6,272 nucleotides of DNA from Nitrososphaera sp. (GCA_022545875.1 JAKEIF010000054.1:1-6272), one strand, 5' to 3'; positions 1 to 6,241 are shown, counted from the first letter of the stretch. The notes: a model not told the origin generated them from the sequence alone. Program-made: numbers and translations.

Positions 1-255
1 GGACCCGATATCAAGAAGGGACTGGTGCTTGGCAGAGATCTCAACGGCTGGGATGTCGCTTCAACAATCTTGCATATGCATTCTGTTCCCATACCATCGC
101 AGATGGACGGCAAGGTGATCAAGGAGATCTTTGCAGAAAATAGCGAGCTTGCCGGCCGAAGTATTGCCCAGGAAGTAAGTAGCGAAAGCCTCAGGATCAA
201 GGAGAGGCTCAGATCCCTAAAGCGGCCAGATTCGCCACGCGAAAGATCCGGATAG
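1..255 (+). CDS. C-terminal end of an alkaline-phosphatase/sulfatase-superfamily protein (5' partial)
   Basis: The reading frame is open from the first base and ends at TAG 253-255, so only the last 84 residues are present and the start lies to the left of the window. The visible part matches the end of the alkaline phosphatase-like fold (sulfatases, type I phosphodiesterases, phosphoglycerate mutase-like enzymes). It begins GPDIKKG, the strand and turn that usually reads 'GPgIkkG', and continues with DVASTILHMHSVPIP and then MDGKVIKEIF, corresponding to the family's 'DiaPTiLhllGlpiP..mdGr.L.ei'. The final 38 or so residues are a charged, probably helical tail rich in Arg, Ser and Glu. The metal ligands and the catalytic Ser/Thr/Cys would lie upstream, so the substrate (phosphodiester, phosphomonoester or sulfate ester) cannot be read here. 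The next gene begins 20-32 bp downstream on the same strand, which suggests cotranscription with the glycan genes. An internal GTG at position 25 is not a plausible start because the homology begins before it. Confidence 0.72.
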   Translation, partial: GPDIKKGLVLGRDLNGWDVASTILHMHSVPIPSQMDGKVIKEIFAENSELAGRSIAQEVSSESLRIKERLRSLKRPDSPRERSG

Positions 256-287
256 CCTGGTTCAGTGGCTAGTGAGTGACTGACAAC

Positions 288-2072
288 ATGAAGACGGTCC
301 TGATACAGAGGGTCTCTGAGAACGCAAAGCGAGTAGAGACTAACTATGTTATCTGGATCCTGTCAGTCGCGTCAGTTATTCTGTTCATCCTGACTATTGA
401 TAGCATTACCATAACAGAACTAGAGCCCTACGGGTTCTATTACTTTAGAACACTGCCCGCGTTCTTTTGGGCAGGTATTGGTACCACGATTGCGGCTACA
501 GTGATTTCTCTGGCATACGACCCGCGCCGCAAAAACGATTACAGGATAATTCCCGTTCTGCTGATGGGCCTGTTCCTTTACGGAACGCCAGTCTTTACCT
601 ACGAAGTCCCGCGCTTTGCTGACATCTTTGCCCACGGGGCAGAGGGCCTTCCTGTAATTTCAGAGGGAGAGGTTGATCAGGACGACAGGTATGCCAGGGA
701 GTACCCGAGCACATTCGTGCTGCTTGCCGCATCTACGATATTGCAAGATGTCGACCCCCTTACGCTCATTCGGTATACAGAGTTGTTTACTGGCCTCGTG
801 GTCATCGCCCTAGTCTATTGCATAGCGAGGGTATCGAATTCTCGATATGCCATCCTCGCTCCCGTAGCATTCATGGGCGCATTCTGGGTTGACCAGGGAC
901 ACTACTCGCCTCAGGGGCTCGCGCTGGTCTTCTATCTCGTATTCTTCCTATCGCTGCTGAAGGCCATATCATCAATTGGCTCTAGGCGCGGTTGGCTTGC
1001 AGTGGCAATGGTCATGACATTTGCCATAAACTTTACCAGCCCTACCAATTCGCTATTTCTTATCCTCAACCTTGCCACAATAGGCGGTGTTTCTTTTATC
1101 GCATATAGAAGGAGAAACATGGTTTCAAACAGAATTCTTGTTTTTATTGCGCTAGCCGGAGCCGTATTCCTTTCTTGGTCCATCTATAATGCGGAAACCA
1201 GGACCATACTAAAGGCAGAAGAGTTTGAGCAGAGTCTTGCCGATGACTTTCTTTCCGATAACATAAAGGTGACACCATCGCCGTCTGATTCATACCAAGT
1301 AATCAACACGCTCAGGACGATGGTCGTGGGGTTTGTGGTAGCTTCAGGAACCATCATGTCCATGGTTTTGCTTCGAAAGAAAAAATCGCATTACACGACA
1401 ATAATCGTCGGCTGGTTTGCTACCGCGGCCTTTATCGTGGTAAGCATGTACCTCTCGCCGGTCCTGCTGTCGAGGAATTTCATGTATGTCACTATCCCAT
1501 GGGCCATCGTTGTAACGCTTTTCTTTTCACATAGCCTGGGGGGCAGGAAGGACAAGATTGCCAAGGCAGCGCTCTTTGCCATGGTCATCGCTCTGGTTGT
1601 CTCGATACCCGCCACCAGATACGGCAGGGATCCCACAACCTATGCGTCTTCGAGTATAATCAATGCTGCAGACACACTTGCAGCCGGATCTGTAGGTGGT
1701 GAAAGGGTTATTTCGTATTTTATGGGCAGTCTCGTGACGAAATATTTCGCTTCGGCACACGGCATCAGGATGGAGACTCTTTCATTTGACAAGGTCTTCC
1801 AAGGATCATATCTCAACAGCGATACGGACGCGACGATAGAATGGCTCGACAGCCAGAGCGTAATCAATAGCAGGGTATACTTTTCGGATCCTGAACGTAA
1901 CAATGTAGTAATGAAATACGACGAGCCGGAACTGTACGAAAGGCTGGAAAAGAGCATCGAAGAAGACCATAACCTAATAATCAACAACGGTTCTACCCGC
2001 ATCTACTCCTCAACTATTGCTGCTACAACTGAAGAGGCCCAACCCGCGGCTACACCGGAGGCGGCACCATAG
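288..2072 (+). CDS. GT-C-like multi-spanning membrane glycosyltransferase with extracytoplasmic C-terminal domain
   Basis: This is a polytopic membrane protein of 594 residues from ATG 288, or 598 from GTG 276; residue numbers here use the longer form. About 13 helices are visible (roughly 24-41, 60-81, 90-107, 165-184, 190-206, 212-230, 238-253, 256-276, 285-303, 346-366, 372-393, 398-418, 426-446). Arg/Lys-rich loops (81-90, 277-286, 367-370, 423-427) all fall on the same side, giving N-in/C-out. The large second outer loop carries FADIFAHGAEG, with D116 and H120, resembling the 'DxxxH' segment in many archaeal GT-C enzymes, where an outer-loop acidic residue is catalytic. DQGHYSPQ (206-213) is a second recognisable element. 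Residues 447-598 form a soluble outer domain containing an NLIINNGSTRIYS segment like those at the end of archaeal GT-C relatives, then an Ala/Thr/Pro/Glu tail. The predicted role is transfer of a polyprenyl-phosphate-linked sugar outside the membrane; this is inferred from fold and neighbours. ATG 288 is preferred because AGTGAGTGAC (271-280) gives a weak ribosome site at good spacing. The stop lies 2 bp before the epimerase start. Confidence 0.72.
   Translation: MKTVLIQRVSENAKRVETNYVIWILSVASVILFILTIDSITITELEPYGFYYFRTLPAFFWAGIGTTIAATVISLAYDPRRKNDYRIIPVLLMGLFLYGTPVFTYEVPRFADIFAHGAEGLPVISEGEVDQDDRYAREYPSTFVLLAASTILQDVDPLTLIRYTELFTGLVVIALVYCIARVSNSRYAILAPVAFMGAFWVDQGHYSPQGLALVFYLVFFLSLLKAISSIGSRRGWLAVAMVMTFAINFTSPTNSLFLILNLATIGGVSFIAYRRRNMVSNRILVFIALAGAVFLSWSIYNAETRTILKAEEFEQSLADDFLSDNIKVTPSPSDSYQVINTLRTMVVGFVVASGTIMSMVLLRKKKSHYTTIIVGWFATAAFIVVSMYLSPVLLSRNFMYVTIPWAIVVTLFFSHSLGGRKDKIAKAALFAMVIALVVSIPATRYGRDPTTYASSSIINAADTLAAGSVGGERVISYFMGSLVTKYFASAHGIRMETLSFDKVFQGSYLNSDTDATIEWLDSQSVINSRVYFSDPERNNVVMKYDEPELYERLEKSIEEDHNLIINNGSTRIYSSTIAATTEEAQPAATPEAAP
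2057..2061 (+). promoter_or_regulatory. Possible Shine-Dalgarno site for the epimerase gene
   Basis: GGAGG lies inside the last codons of the membrane protein gene, 13 bases before the ATG at 2075. The spacing is long for a classical site, so it may work together with translational coupling from the gene that stops at 2072. Confidence 0.3.
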
Positions 2073-2074
2073 GC

Positions 2075-3031
2075 ATGGGCGTCCTTGTGACTGGCGGCAC
2101 GGGTTTTATCGGCAGCAACTTGGTTCACAGGCTTGTTGCAGAGAATGAAGAAACACATGTATTGGATAACTTGAGCAGTGGCAAGCTCGAATCCCTTGAG
2201 CGAGTCAAGGGAAACCCAAAATTCTACTTTCACAAGGCGGACCTGCTGCAGAGGGAGAACCTGTCACTCCCAAGGGACTGCAAGACGATCTATCATTTGG
2301 CGGCAAACCCGGAAGTAAGGGTGGGTTTCACCAATCCAGAGGTGCATTTTTCCCAGAATGTTGTCACCACGTTCAACCTGCTAGAAGCCGCGAGAAAAAT
2401 TGACGCAGAAACCCTCTTGTTTACTTCGACTTCAACCGTCTATGGGGACGCCCGAGCCATGCCTACACCGGAAGATTATTCCCCGCTAGAACCAATTTCG
2501 ATGTACGGCGCATCCAAACTGGCCTGCGAATCCATCATGATATCGTATGCACACACCTATGGAATGCGCACTATAATTTACAGGCTGGCAAACATAATTG
2601 GCGCTGACAGCACCCATGGGGTAATTTTCGACTTTGTGAACAAGCTGCTAAACGATCCGAGCAGGCTTGAAGTCCTAGGCGACGGAACCCAGAACAAATC
2701 CTACCTACATATTTCCGACTGCATTTCCGCAATGCTCGTTGGTCAGGGGGCATCTCGTGAAAGAGTTAGCGTTTACAATGTTGGTTCCCAGGATCAAATC
2801 GAAGTCCGTGACATTGCCAAGGCGGTAGTCGAGGCGATGGATATGCAGAGTACAAAGTTAGAGTTTACAGGGGGCGTCGACAACGGCAGAGGATGGAAAG
2901 GAGACGTGAAAAACATGCTCCTAGATGTCAGCAAGATTTTGGGGCTTGGATGGGAACCTCGCTATGGAAGCGTTGAAGCAGTGCGCCTGACGGCCAAGGA
3001 GTTGGCGCGTGGAGTGGCTTATCAGAAATGA
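2075..3031 (+). CDS. galE: NAD-dependent UDP-sugar 4-epimerase (extended SDR, GalE-like)
   Basis: This 318-residue protein is full length for the archaeal GalE-type extended short-chain dehydrogenases. The Rossmann motif TGGTGFIGSN lies at residues 6-15 (GxxGxxG at G7, G10, G13). D31 ends the second strand and favours NAD over NADP. HLAA is at 74-77. The active site is intact: FTSTSTVYG at 116-124 supplies the catalytic Ser/Thr (T119 by alignment to E. coli S124), and YGASK at 144-148 supplies Y144 and K148. The substrate half shows HGVIFDFVNKL (181-191) and GDGTQNKSYLHISD (202-215), typical of archaeal UDP-glucose 4-epimerases, and GWKGDVKNMLLDVSKI near 273-288. The expected reaction is C4 epimerisation of a UDP-hexose or UDP-N-acetylhexosamine in the cytoplasm, but sequence alone does not fix the sugar, and a UDP-glucuronate epimerase or a dehydratase is possible. 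The start is fixed by the Rossmann fold beginning at residue 3. The gene sits 2 bp after the GT-C gene and overlaps the GT2 gene by 4 bp, so it probably supplies sugar to both. Confidence 0.9.
   Translation: MGVLVTGGTGFIGSNLVHRLVAENEETHVLDNLSSGKLESLERVKGNPKFYFHKADLLQRENLSLPRDCKTIYHLAANPEVRVGFTNPEVHFSQNVVTTFNLLEAARKIDAETLLFTSTSTVYGDARAMPTPEDYSPLEPISMYGASKLACESIMISYAHTYGMRTIIYRLANIIGADSTHGVIFDFVNKLLNDPSRLEVLGDGTQNKSYLHISDCISAMLVGQGASRERVSVYNVGSQDQIEVRDIAKAVVEAMDMQSTKLEFTGGVDNGRGWKGDVKNMLLDVSKILGLGWEPRYGSVEAVRLTAKELARGVAYQK
3011..3017 (+). promoter_or_regulatory. Possible Shine-Dalgarno site for the GT2 gene
   Basis: GGAGTGG lies 10 bases before the ATG at 3028, inside the end of the epimerase gene. 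It supports the choice of the overlapping ATGA start (3028-3031) over the later ATG at 3052. Confidence 0.35.
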
Positions 3032-4185
3032 ACGTGACAGAATTTTTCACAATGTTTGCGGTGCACATAGCCCTTGTGATCTTTTGCTTGGGCTACCTCG
3101 CGATAGGTGCAATATCTGTAAAGTACGGAAAAAATGTTCCAAAACGTAGCCTGGAAAAGCCGCAGAACTTTCCGTTCATTTCTGTCGTAATACCGACATA
3201 TAATGAGGAGGAGATCATTGCGAGCAGGCTTGACAGCCTAGTAAGGTCAAGGTACCCAGCCGACAAGATGGAGGTGGTTATAGTCGACTCATCAAGCGAC
3301 AGCACTCCCTCCATACTGGACACCTACTCTAGAAAGTACCCGATGATCAAAGTGATTCACGACGAAGAGCGCAAGGGACTGGCCACTGCGCTGAACCAGG
3401 CGTTCAAGGCATGCAGGGGCGAAATCGTCGTAAAGAGCGATTCGGATCTGACCCTTGCCGAGGATACTCTGGTAAGAATCGTGTCTCACTTTAGTGACCC
3501 GCGTATAGGTGCCGTGACGGGAAGGGTGAATGTGGCAAATGCCGAAGTATCAAACGAGGTTCAGTACAGAGGGCTTCATGACGCCATACAGTTGTCAGAG
3601 AGCGAAATCGATTCCGTTTTCATGGCACACACCTTCAGCGCGTATAGGCGCCACTTGATGAAGGAATACAAGCAGAAGGAATATGGCGACGAAACGATCC
3701 AGACCATCCATATTCGCAAGCAAGGATACAAGGTTGTTTTTGATCCCGAAGTAAAATTCTACGAGGATTACCCAGAGGACGGCAAGGAGAGGCTACGGCA
3801 AAAGATCAGGCGCTCAGAAGGGCTTACGCGGGTGCTGCTGGAAAACTCTGCAATGCTGTTTAATCCAAAGTACGGAAGATTTGGCACGTACGTGTTCCCA
3901 TCTAACTATTTCATGTTTATCGTATCCCCCTTACTCCTCATGGCAACTCCGCTAGTTGCGGCGGTAGACCTTGCGTTCTTTTCGTTGGCCACTTACTTGG
4001 ATATCCCGATATTGGCATTGTTCGGGATCACTATTGTGGGCAGGAAAAGGTCAAAGGTATCAAGTGTCTGGACTTTCCTGGAATTGCAGTACGCACAGTT
4101 CAGGGCATTGATCAATGTTACTATTATGAAACGACGCGACTACAAGTGGAAGAAAATTGAAAGAGTAGCTCCGCGTCAGAGTTAG
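3028..4185 (+). CDS. Membrane-anchored family 2 (GT-A fold) glycosyltransferase
   Basis: The protein has 385 residues. An N-terminal helix (9-30) is followed by a basic stretch that places the catalytic domain in the cytoplasm. The GT2 domain begins ISVVIPTYNEEE (51-62), with the nucleotide-binding aspartate at VIVD (D87), the metal-binding DxD-type motif KSDSD (136-140) and TGRVNV at 164-169. The acceptor/base region is YGDETIQ (219-225), with D221 and E222 in the position of the usual 'ED' motif. QKIRRSEG (258-265) stands where processive synthases have Q(Q/R)xRW; here the Trp is Arg. A hydrophobic hairpin (about 288-337) anchors the C-terminus, followed by a basic tail. The enzyme should transfer a sugar from a nucleotide donor to a lipid or growing glycan on the inner membrane face. 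Donor and acceptor are unknown; a polyprenyl-phosphate sugar synthase is an alternative, although its motifs are not those of classic DPM1 proteins. It overlaps the epimerase by 4 bp, which suggests translational coupling, and it is the last gene of the operon. Confidence 0.87.
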   Translation: MNVTEFFTMFAVHIALVIFCLGYLAIGAISVKYGKNVPKRSLEKPQNFPFISVVIPTYNEEEIIASRLDSLVRSRYPADKMEVVIVDSSSDSTPSILDTYSRKYPMIKVIHDEERKGLATALNQAFKACRGEIVVKSDSDLTLAEDTLVRIVSHFSDPRIGAVTGRVNVANAEVSNEVQYRGLHDAIQLSESEIDSVFMAHTFSAYRRHLMKEYKQKEYGDETIQTIHIRKQGYKVVFDPEVKFYEDYPEDGKERLRQKIRRSEGLTRVLLENSAMLFNPKYGRFGTYVFPSNYFMFIVSPLLLMATPLVAAVDLAFFSLATYLDIPILALFGITIVGRKRSKVSSVWTFLELQYAQFRALINVTIMKRRDYKWKKIERVAPRQS

Positions 4186-4210
4186 ACGGGAGCCATAGAG
4201 TCTTTGGTGC

Positions 4211-4222
4211 CTTACTTTTTCT
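4211..4222 (+). terminator. T-rich transcription terminator candidate for the plus-strand operon
   Basis: The stretch CTTACTTTTTCT lies 26-37 bases after the stop of the GT2 gene, in the 35 bp convergent gap. A pyrimidine/T tract without a clear hairpin is the usual intrinsic terminator form in archaea. The tract runs onto the last codon of the opposing gene. No comparable T tract is seen in the gap for minus-strand transcription; the AAAA at 4152-4155 inside the GT2 gene could serve that direction. Confidence 0.4.
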
Positions 4223-6092
4223 AGGCGCTCGGCCTGCCGTATCCCATTTTTCCATACCTTACTGCTGCTAGCACAATCGCAATGCCCATCAGCGGCACCA
4301 GTATTGCATAAGTCGGAAACTCGGGCACAACGTTGATGCCAAAGGTCACGCTATTTTCGCTGTTGTTGATGGCCGTCACGACAATCTCGGCAGATCCCAG
4401 CTCTTGAAATTCGTAATCGTGCAGTGAAAGTGTTGGCGTTGTGACTGCATCTTTGGAGAAGAGAACAGACGTCCCCCTCAAGATTTCGACGTGATAGGGA
4501 ATCCCGGAAACTTCGCTCTGGCTGCGGGGATCAACCACCTTTAGATCGAATCGAAGTGTAGAGTTGTTATTTTGATCGCTAGAAGGAAGTAACATCAGTC
4601 TGACCAAGAAATCATCCACGGTCCGGGCTTCCAGAATTTGTGGCGGCAAGGTCGATGGTCCTTCCACAGTAAGTGCAATTTCATCGCTGGTGCTAGCCAA
4701 GTATTTTTCACTACCGTCGAATCTTGCTACAAGTGTAAGCGTTCCCGCGGAGAGAGGAATGTAACTGAAAGTCGCTTTACCGTCCTCGTTAGTTTGCACC
4801 GCAGTCCTTGGCTCCCCAGAAACTAGTAGCGACATTGGGACATCGGCTATCGGTCTTCCACCATCATCGACTAGGGTTGCAGTAATTATTGTCTCTGACG
4901 CAGTCTCACCTGATGCAGGCGCACTAACTGTGATACTTGATGGAATGTTTGAGCGTTCGAAAAGGACTCTGGATATTGATTTGAAGTCAGACACGTAAAA
5001 GTAGCCGTCTGGGCCAAGCTCAATGTCGGCATACGACCCCGGAAAGGTATTCGGAAGCGGGTACGAAACATACGACGTCACGATATCCGAATCAGGTCCG
5101 ACAAGTTGGATTCTCTCGAGACTTCGGGTGTTGTATGCGAGAAAGAAAAGGTTATTTGCGAATTCCTGCGGGTACTTGTCGCCTGTGTAAAACTCTGCTT
5201 CCGTAGGAGCGATTGTACCTGGTCCAGTAGCATACAATGGAGATATGTATTTTGGATCGTTGGTAGTCCCATTGACATTGGGCCAGCCATAGTTCTTGCC
5301 GGGGTACAGAATGTTTATCTCGTCATTAGTTTTTTCGCCATTTTCGGTGGTGTATGGTATGCCTGTGATGGGATGGAATGCGATTCCAAAAATGTTTCTG
5401 TGTCCCATTGTGTAGTATGGTTCGCCAGGAAAGGGGTTGTCCTGAGGCATGCTCCCGTCGGGGTTGATGCGAAGTGTCTTTCCTAGCGGCGAGTCCAGGT
5501 CATCGGCCTTCGCCCTCCTGCCGGCTTCGCCACCGGTAATGTACAGTTTTCCATCGGGGCCAAATTCGATGGGACCTCCGACGTGCTGCTTTGCACCAGG
5601 TATTCCCTCGAGAAGCACCTTTTCTTCAGTAAACCGATCATCGACCATTGTGTACCTTGCTATCCGCCTTGCAGTGTCGTTGTTTGCCGCATCTGCTAGG
5701 TAAGTATAATGGACATAGACGTAGCCGTTAGCATCAAAATTAGGATCTATCGCCAGCCCCACTAGACCCTGTTCGTCAAATATCCCTGGTGCCTTCCAGC
5801 CTGCGAAAACATCCAGGTCTATGAGCGGTTCAGGGGTAAGCGTATTATTTTCTATGAGCCTTACCTTGCCGCTACGCAGCTCACCGCAAACCATCCTTCC
5901 ATCTGGAAGAAATTCGAATGTAACTCCGCACCAGTCATCAAGTTTTGTTCCTAATTCTGGGACTATTTTTTCGGTCATGACCACGAGATCATTAGAACCT
6001 GTTCCCTGCCCTTGGGCATGTGCGATAGGAAATGCGGCAACGACAGAAGAAAATAGCATCAACGATAGGATGATGTACGCAGCGTAAGCCAT
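4221..6092 (-). CDS. Secreted PQQ-type sugar dehydrogenase beta-propeller with Ig-like domain and PEF-type C-terminal sorting tail
   Basis: The protein has 623 residues. Residues 1-26 are a signal peptide (hydrophobic core 5-20, AHA then Q at 24-27). Residues about 36-378 match the glucose/sorbosone dehydrogenase family (soluble PQQ sugar dehydrogenase, Asd/YliI type). Matching elements are FLPDGRMV (61-68), EQGLVGLAIDPNF (107-119), H170 in QHVGGPIEFGPDGKLYI (the catalytic base by comparison with sGDH H144), GKTLRINPDGSMPQDNPF (204-221), GHRNIFGIAFHP (230-241; R232 and N233 correspond to PQQ-binding R228 and N229), NDEIN and NYGWP (256-271), and GPDGYFYVSD near 360-369. An Ig-like domain (about 381-477), a second beta-rich domain (about 480-588) and a tail with PEF at 590-592, a hydrophobic helix and basic residues follow. 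The role would be aldose oxidation at the cell surface, but neither PQQ supply nor the electron acceptor is visible here. No earlier in-frame start exists before a stop at 6153-6155; Met12 would shorten the signal peptide. Only two Cys are present (55 and 69). Confidence 0.88.
   Translation of the reverse strand: MAYAAYIILSLMLFSSVVAAFPIAHAQGQGTGSNDLVVMTEKIVPELGTKLDDWCGVTFEFLPDGRMVCGELRSGKVRLIENNTLTPEPLIDLDVFAGWKAPGIFDEQGLVGLAIDPNFDANGYVYVHYTYLADAANNDTARRIARYTMVDDRFTEEKVLLEGIPGAKQHVGGPIEFGPDGKLYITGGEAGRRAKADDLDSPLGKTLRINPDGSMPQDNPFPGEPYYTMGHRNIFGIAFHPITGIPYTTENGEKTNDEINILYPGKNYGWPNVNGTTNDPKYISPLYATGPGTIAPTEAEFYTGDKYPQEFANNLFFLAYNTRSLERIQLVGPDSDIVTSYVSYPLPNTFPGSYADIELGPDGYFYVSDFKSISRVLFERSNIPSSITVSAPASGETASETIITATLVDDGGRPIADVPMSLLVSGEPRTAVQTNEDGKATFSYIPLSAGTLTLVARFDGSEKYLASTSDEIALTVEGPSTLPPQILEARTVDDFLVRLMLLPSSDQNNNSTLRFDLKVVDPRSQSEVSGIPYHVEILRGTSVLFSKDAVTTPTLSLHDYEFQELGSAEIVVTAINNSENSVTFGINVVPEFPTYAILVPLMGIAIVLAAVRYGKMGYGRPSA
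4224..4325 (-). other. PEF-type C-terminal sorting signal of the dehydrogenase
   Basis: This covers codons 590-623. It shows the three parts of an archaeal CTERM signal: the PEF motif preceded by VV, a hydrophobic span (YAILVPLMGIAIVLAAV, 595-611) and a short tail with Arg/Lys. Such tails are substrates of archaeosortases, which cleave and link the protein to the envelope. The residue after PEF is Pro, as in PEF-CTERM proteins, rather than the Gly of many thaumarchaeal PEFG tails. A plain C-terminal membrane anchor is the alternative. Confidence 0.7.
4662..4952 (-). other. Ig-like beta-sandwich domain in the dehydrogenase
   Basis: Codons 381-477 encode a bacterial-type Ig-like repeat. It opens SSITVSAP, continues ITATLVDDGGRPIADVPMSL and TNEDGKATFSYIP, and ends TLTLVARFDG followed by LASTSDEIALTV. 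This is the typical 'G.pv.gv.v.l...........T..dG.a.f.y.....G...l.A.f.G...y..s.s' pattern. It probably acts as a spacer or adhesion domain between the propeller and the anchored C-terminus. Confidence 0.75.
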
Positions 6093-6138
6093 TCCCAGAT
6101 ATTCGGTTTTGCCCTTATTAGAGAATTCTGGTATTAGT

Positions 6139-6148
6139 GTTACATAAC
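6139..6148. promoter_or_regulatory. GTTA-CA-TAAC palindrome, possible box A or operator for the dehydrogenase gene
   Basis: The arms GTTA and TAAC are perfect inverted repeats around two bases. Read on the minus strand, TTATGTAA is a weak TATA-like element. A start of transcription about 25 bases downstream would give a leader of roughly 25 bases before the ATG at 6092. A protein-binding site is the other reading. Confidence 0.22.
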
Positions 6149-6167
6149 GCGGCTAACAGTGCCGTTC

Positions 6168-6183
6168 CGATTCGATGGAATCG
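6168..6183. repeat. Small inverted repeat with flanking CGTTCC direct repeat
   Basis: CGATTC (6168-6173) and GAATCG (6178-6183) form a 6-bp stem with a 4-base loop. CGTTCC also occurs at 6163-6168 and again at 6182-6187 around it. It may be a regulator site or a chance small hairpin. Confidence 0.25.
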
Positions 6184-6241
6184 TTCCTGCAAGCAGGATC
6201 TACCTAAATGTGGACTGGCTCTTTTTCTCAATGGTTTAGAC

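Noticed and set aside
25..255. Independent 76-residue small protein starting at GTG 25
   Set aside because: The frame is open to the window edge, and the residues before the GTG (GPDIKKGL) already match the phosphatase/sulfatase superfamily, so this is the 3' end of a larger gene.
276..287. GTG 276 as the start of the GT-C-like protein
   Set aside because: It adds only four residues (MTDN) and leaves almost no ribosome site, whereas ATG 288 has AGTGAGTGAC at suitable spacing. It cannot be fully excluded.
1640..2002. 120-codon minus-strand open frame inside the GT-C-like gene
   Set aside because: It is Ser/Leu-rich with no domain, and it is fully covered by the plus-strand membrane protein whose topology and C-terminal motifs are coherent.
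5106..5486. 126-codon plus-strand open frame opposite the dehydrogenase
   Set aside because: It lies wholly inside the strongly supported minus-strand gene, and its translation shows no recognisable domain; its Cys- and Trp-rich composition fits an antisense shadow.
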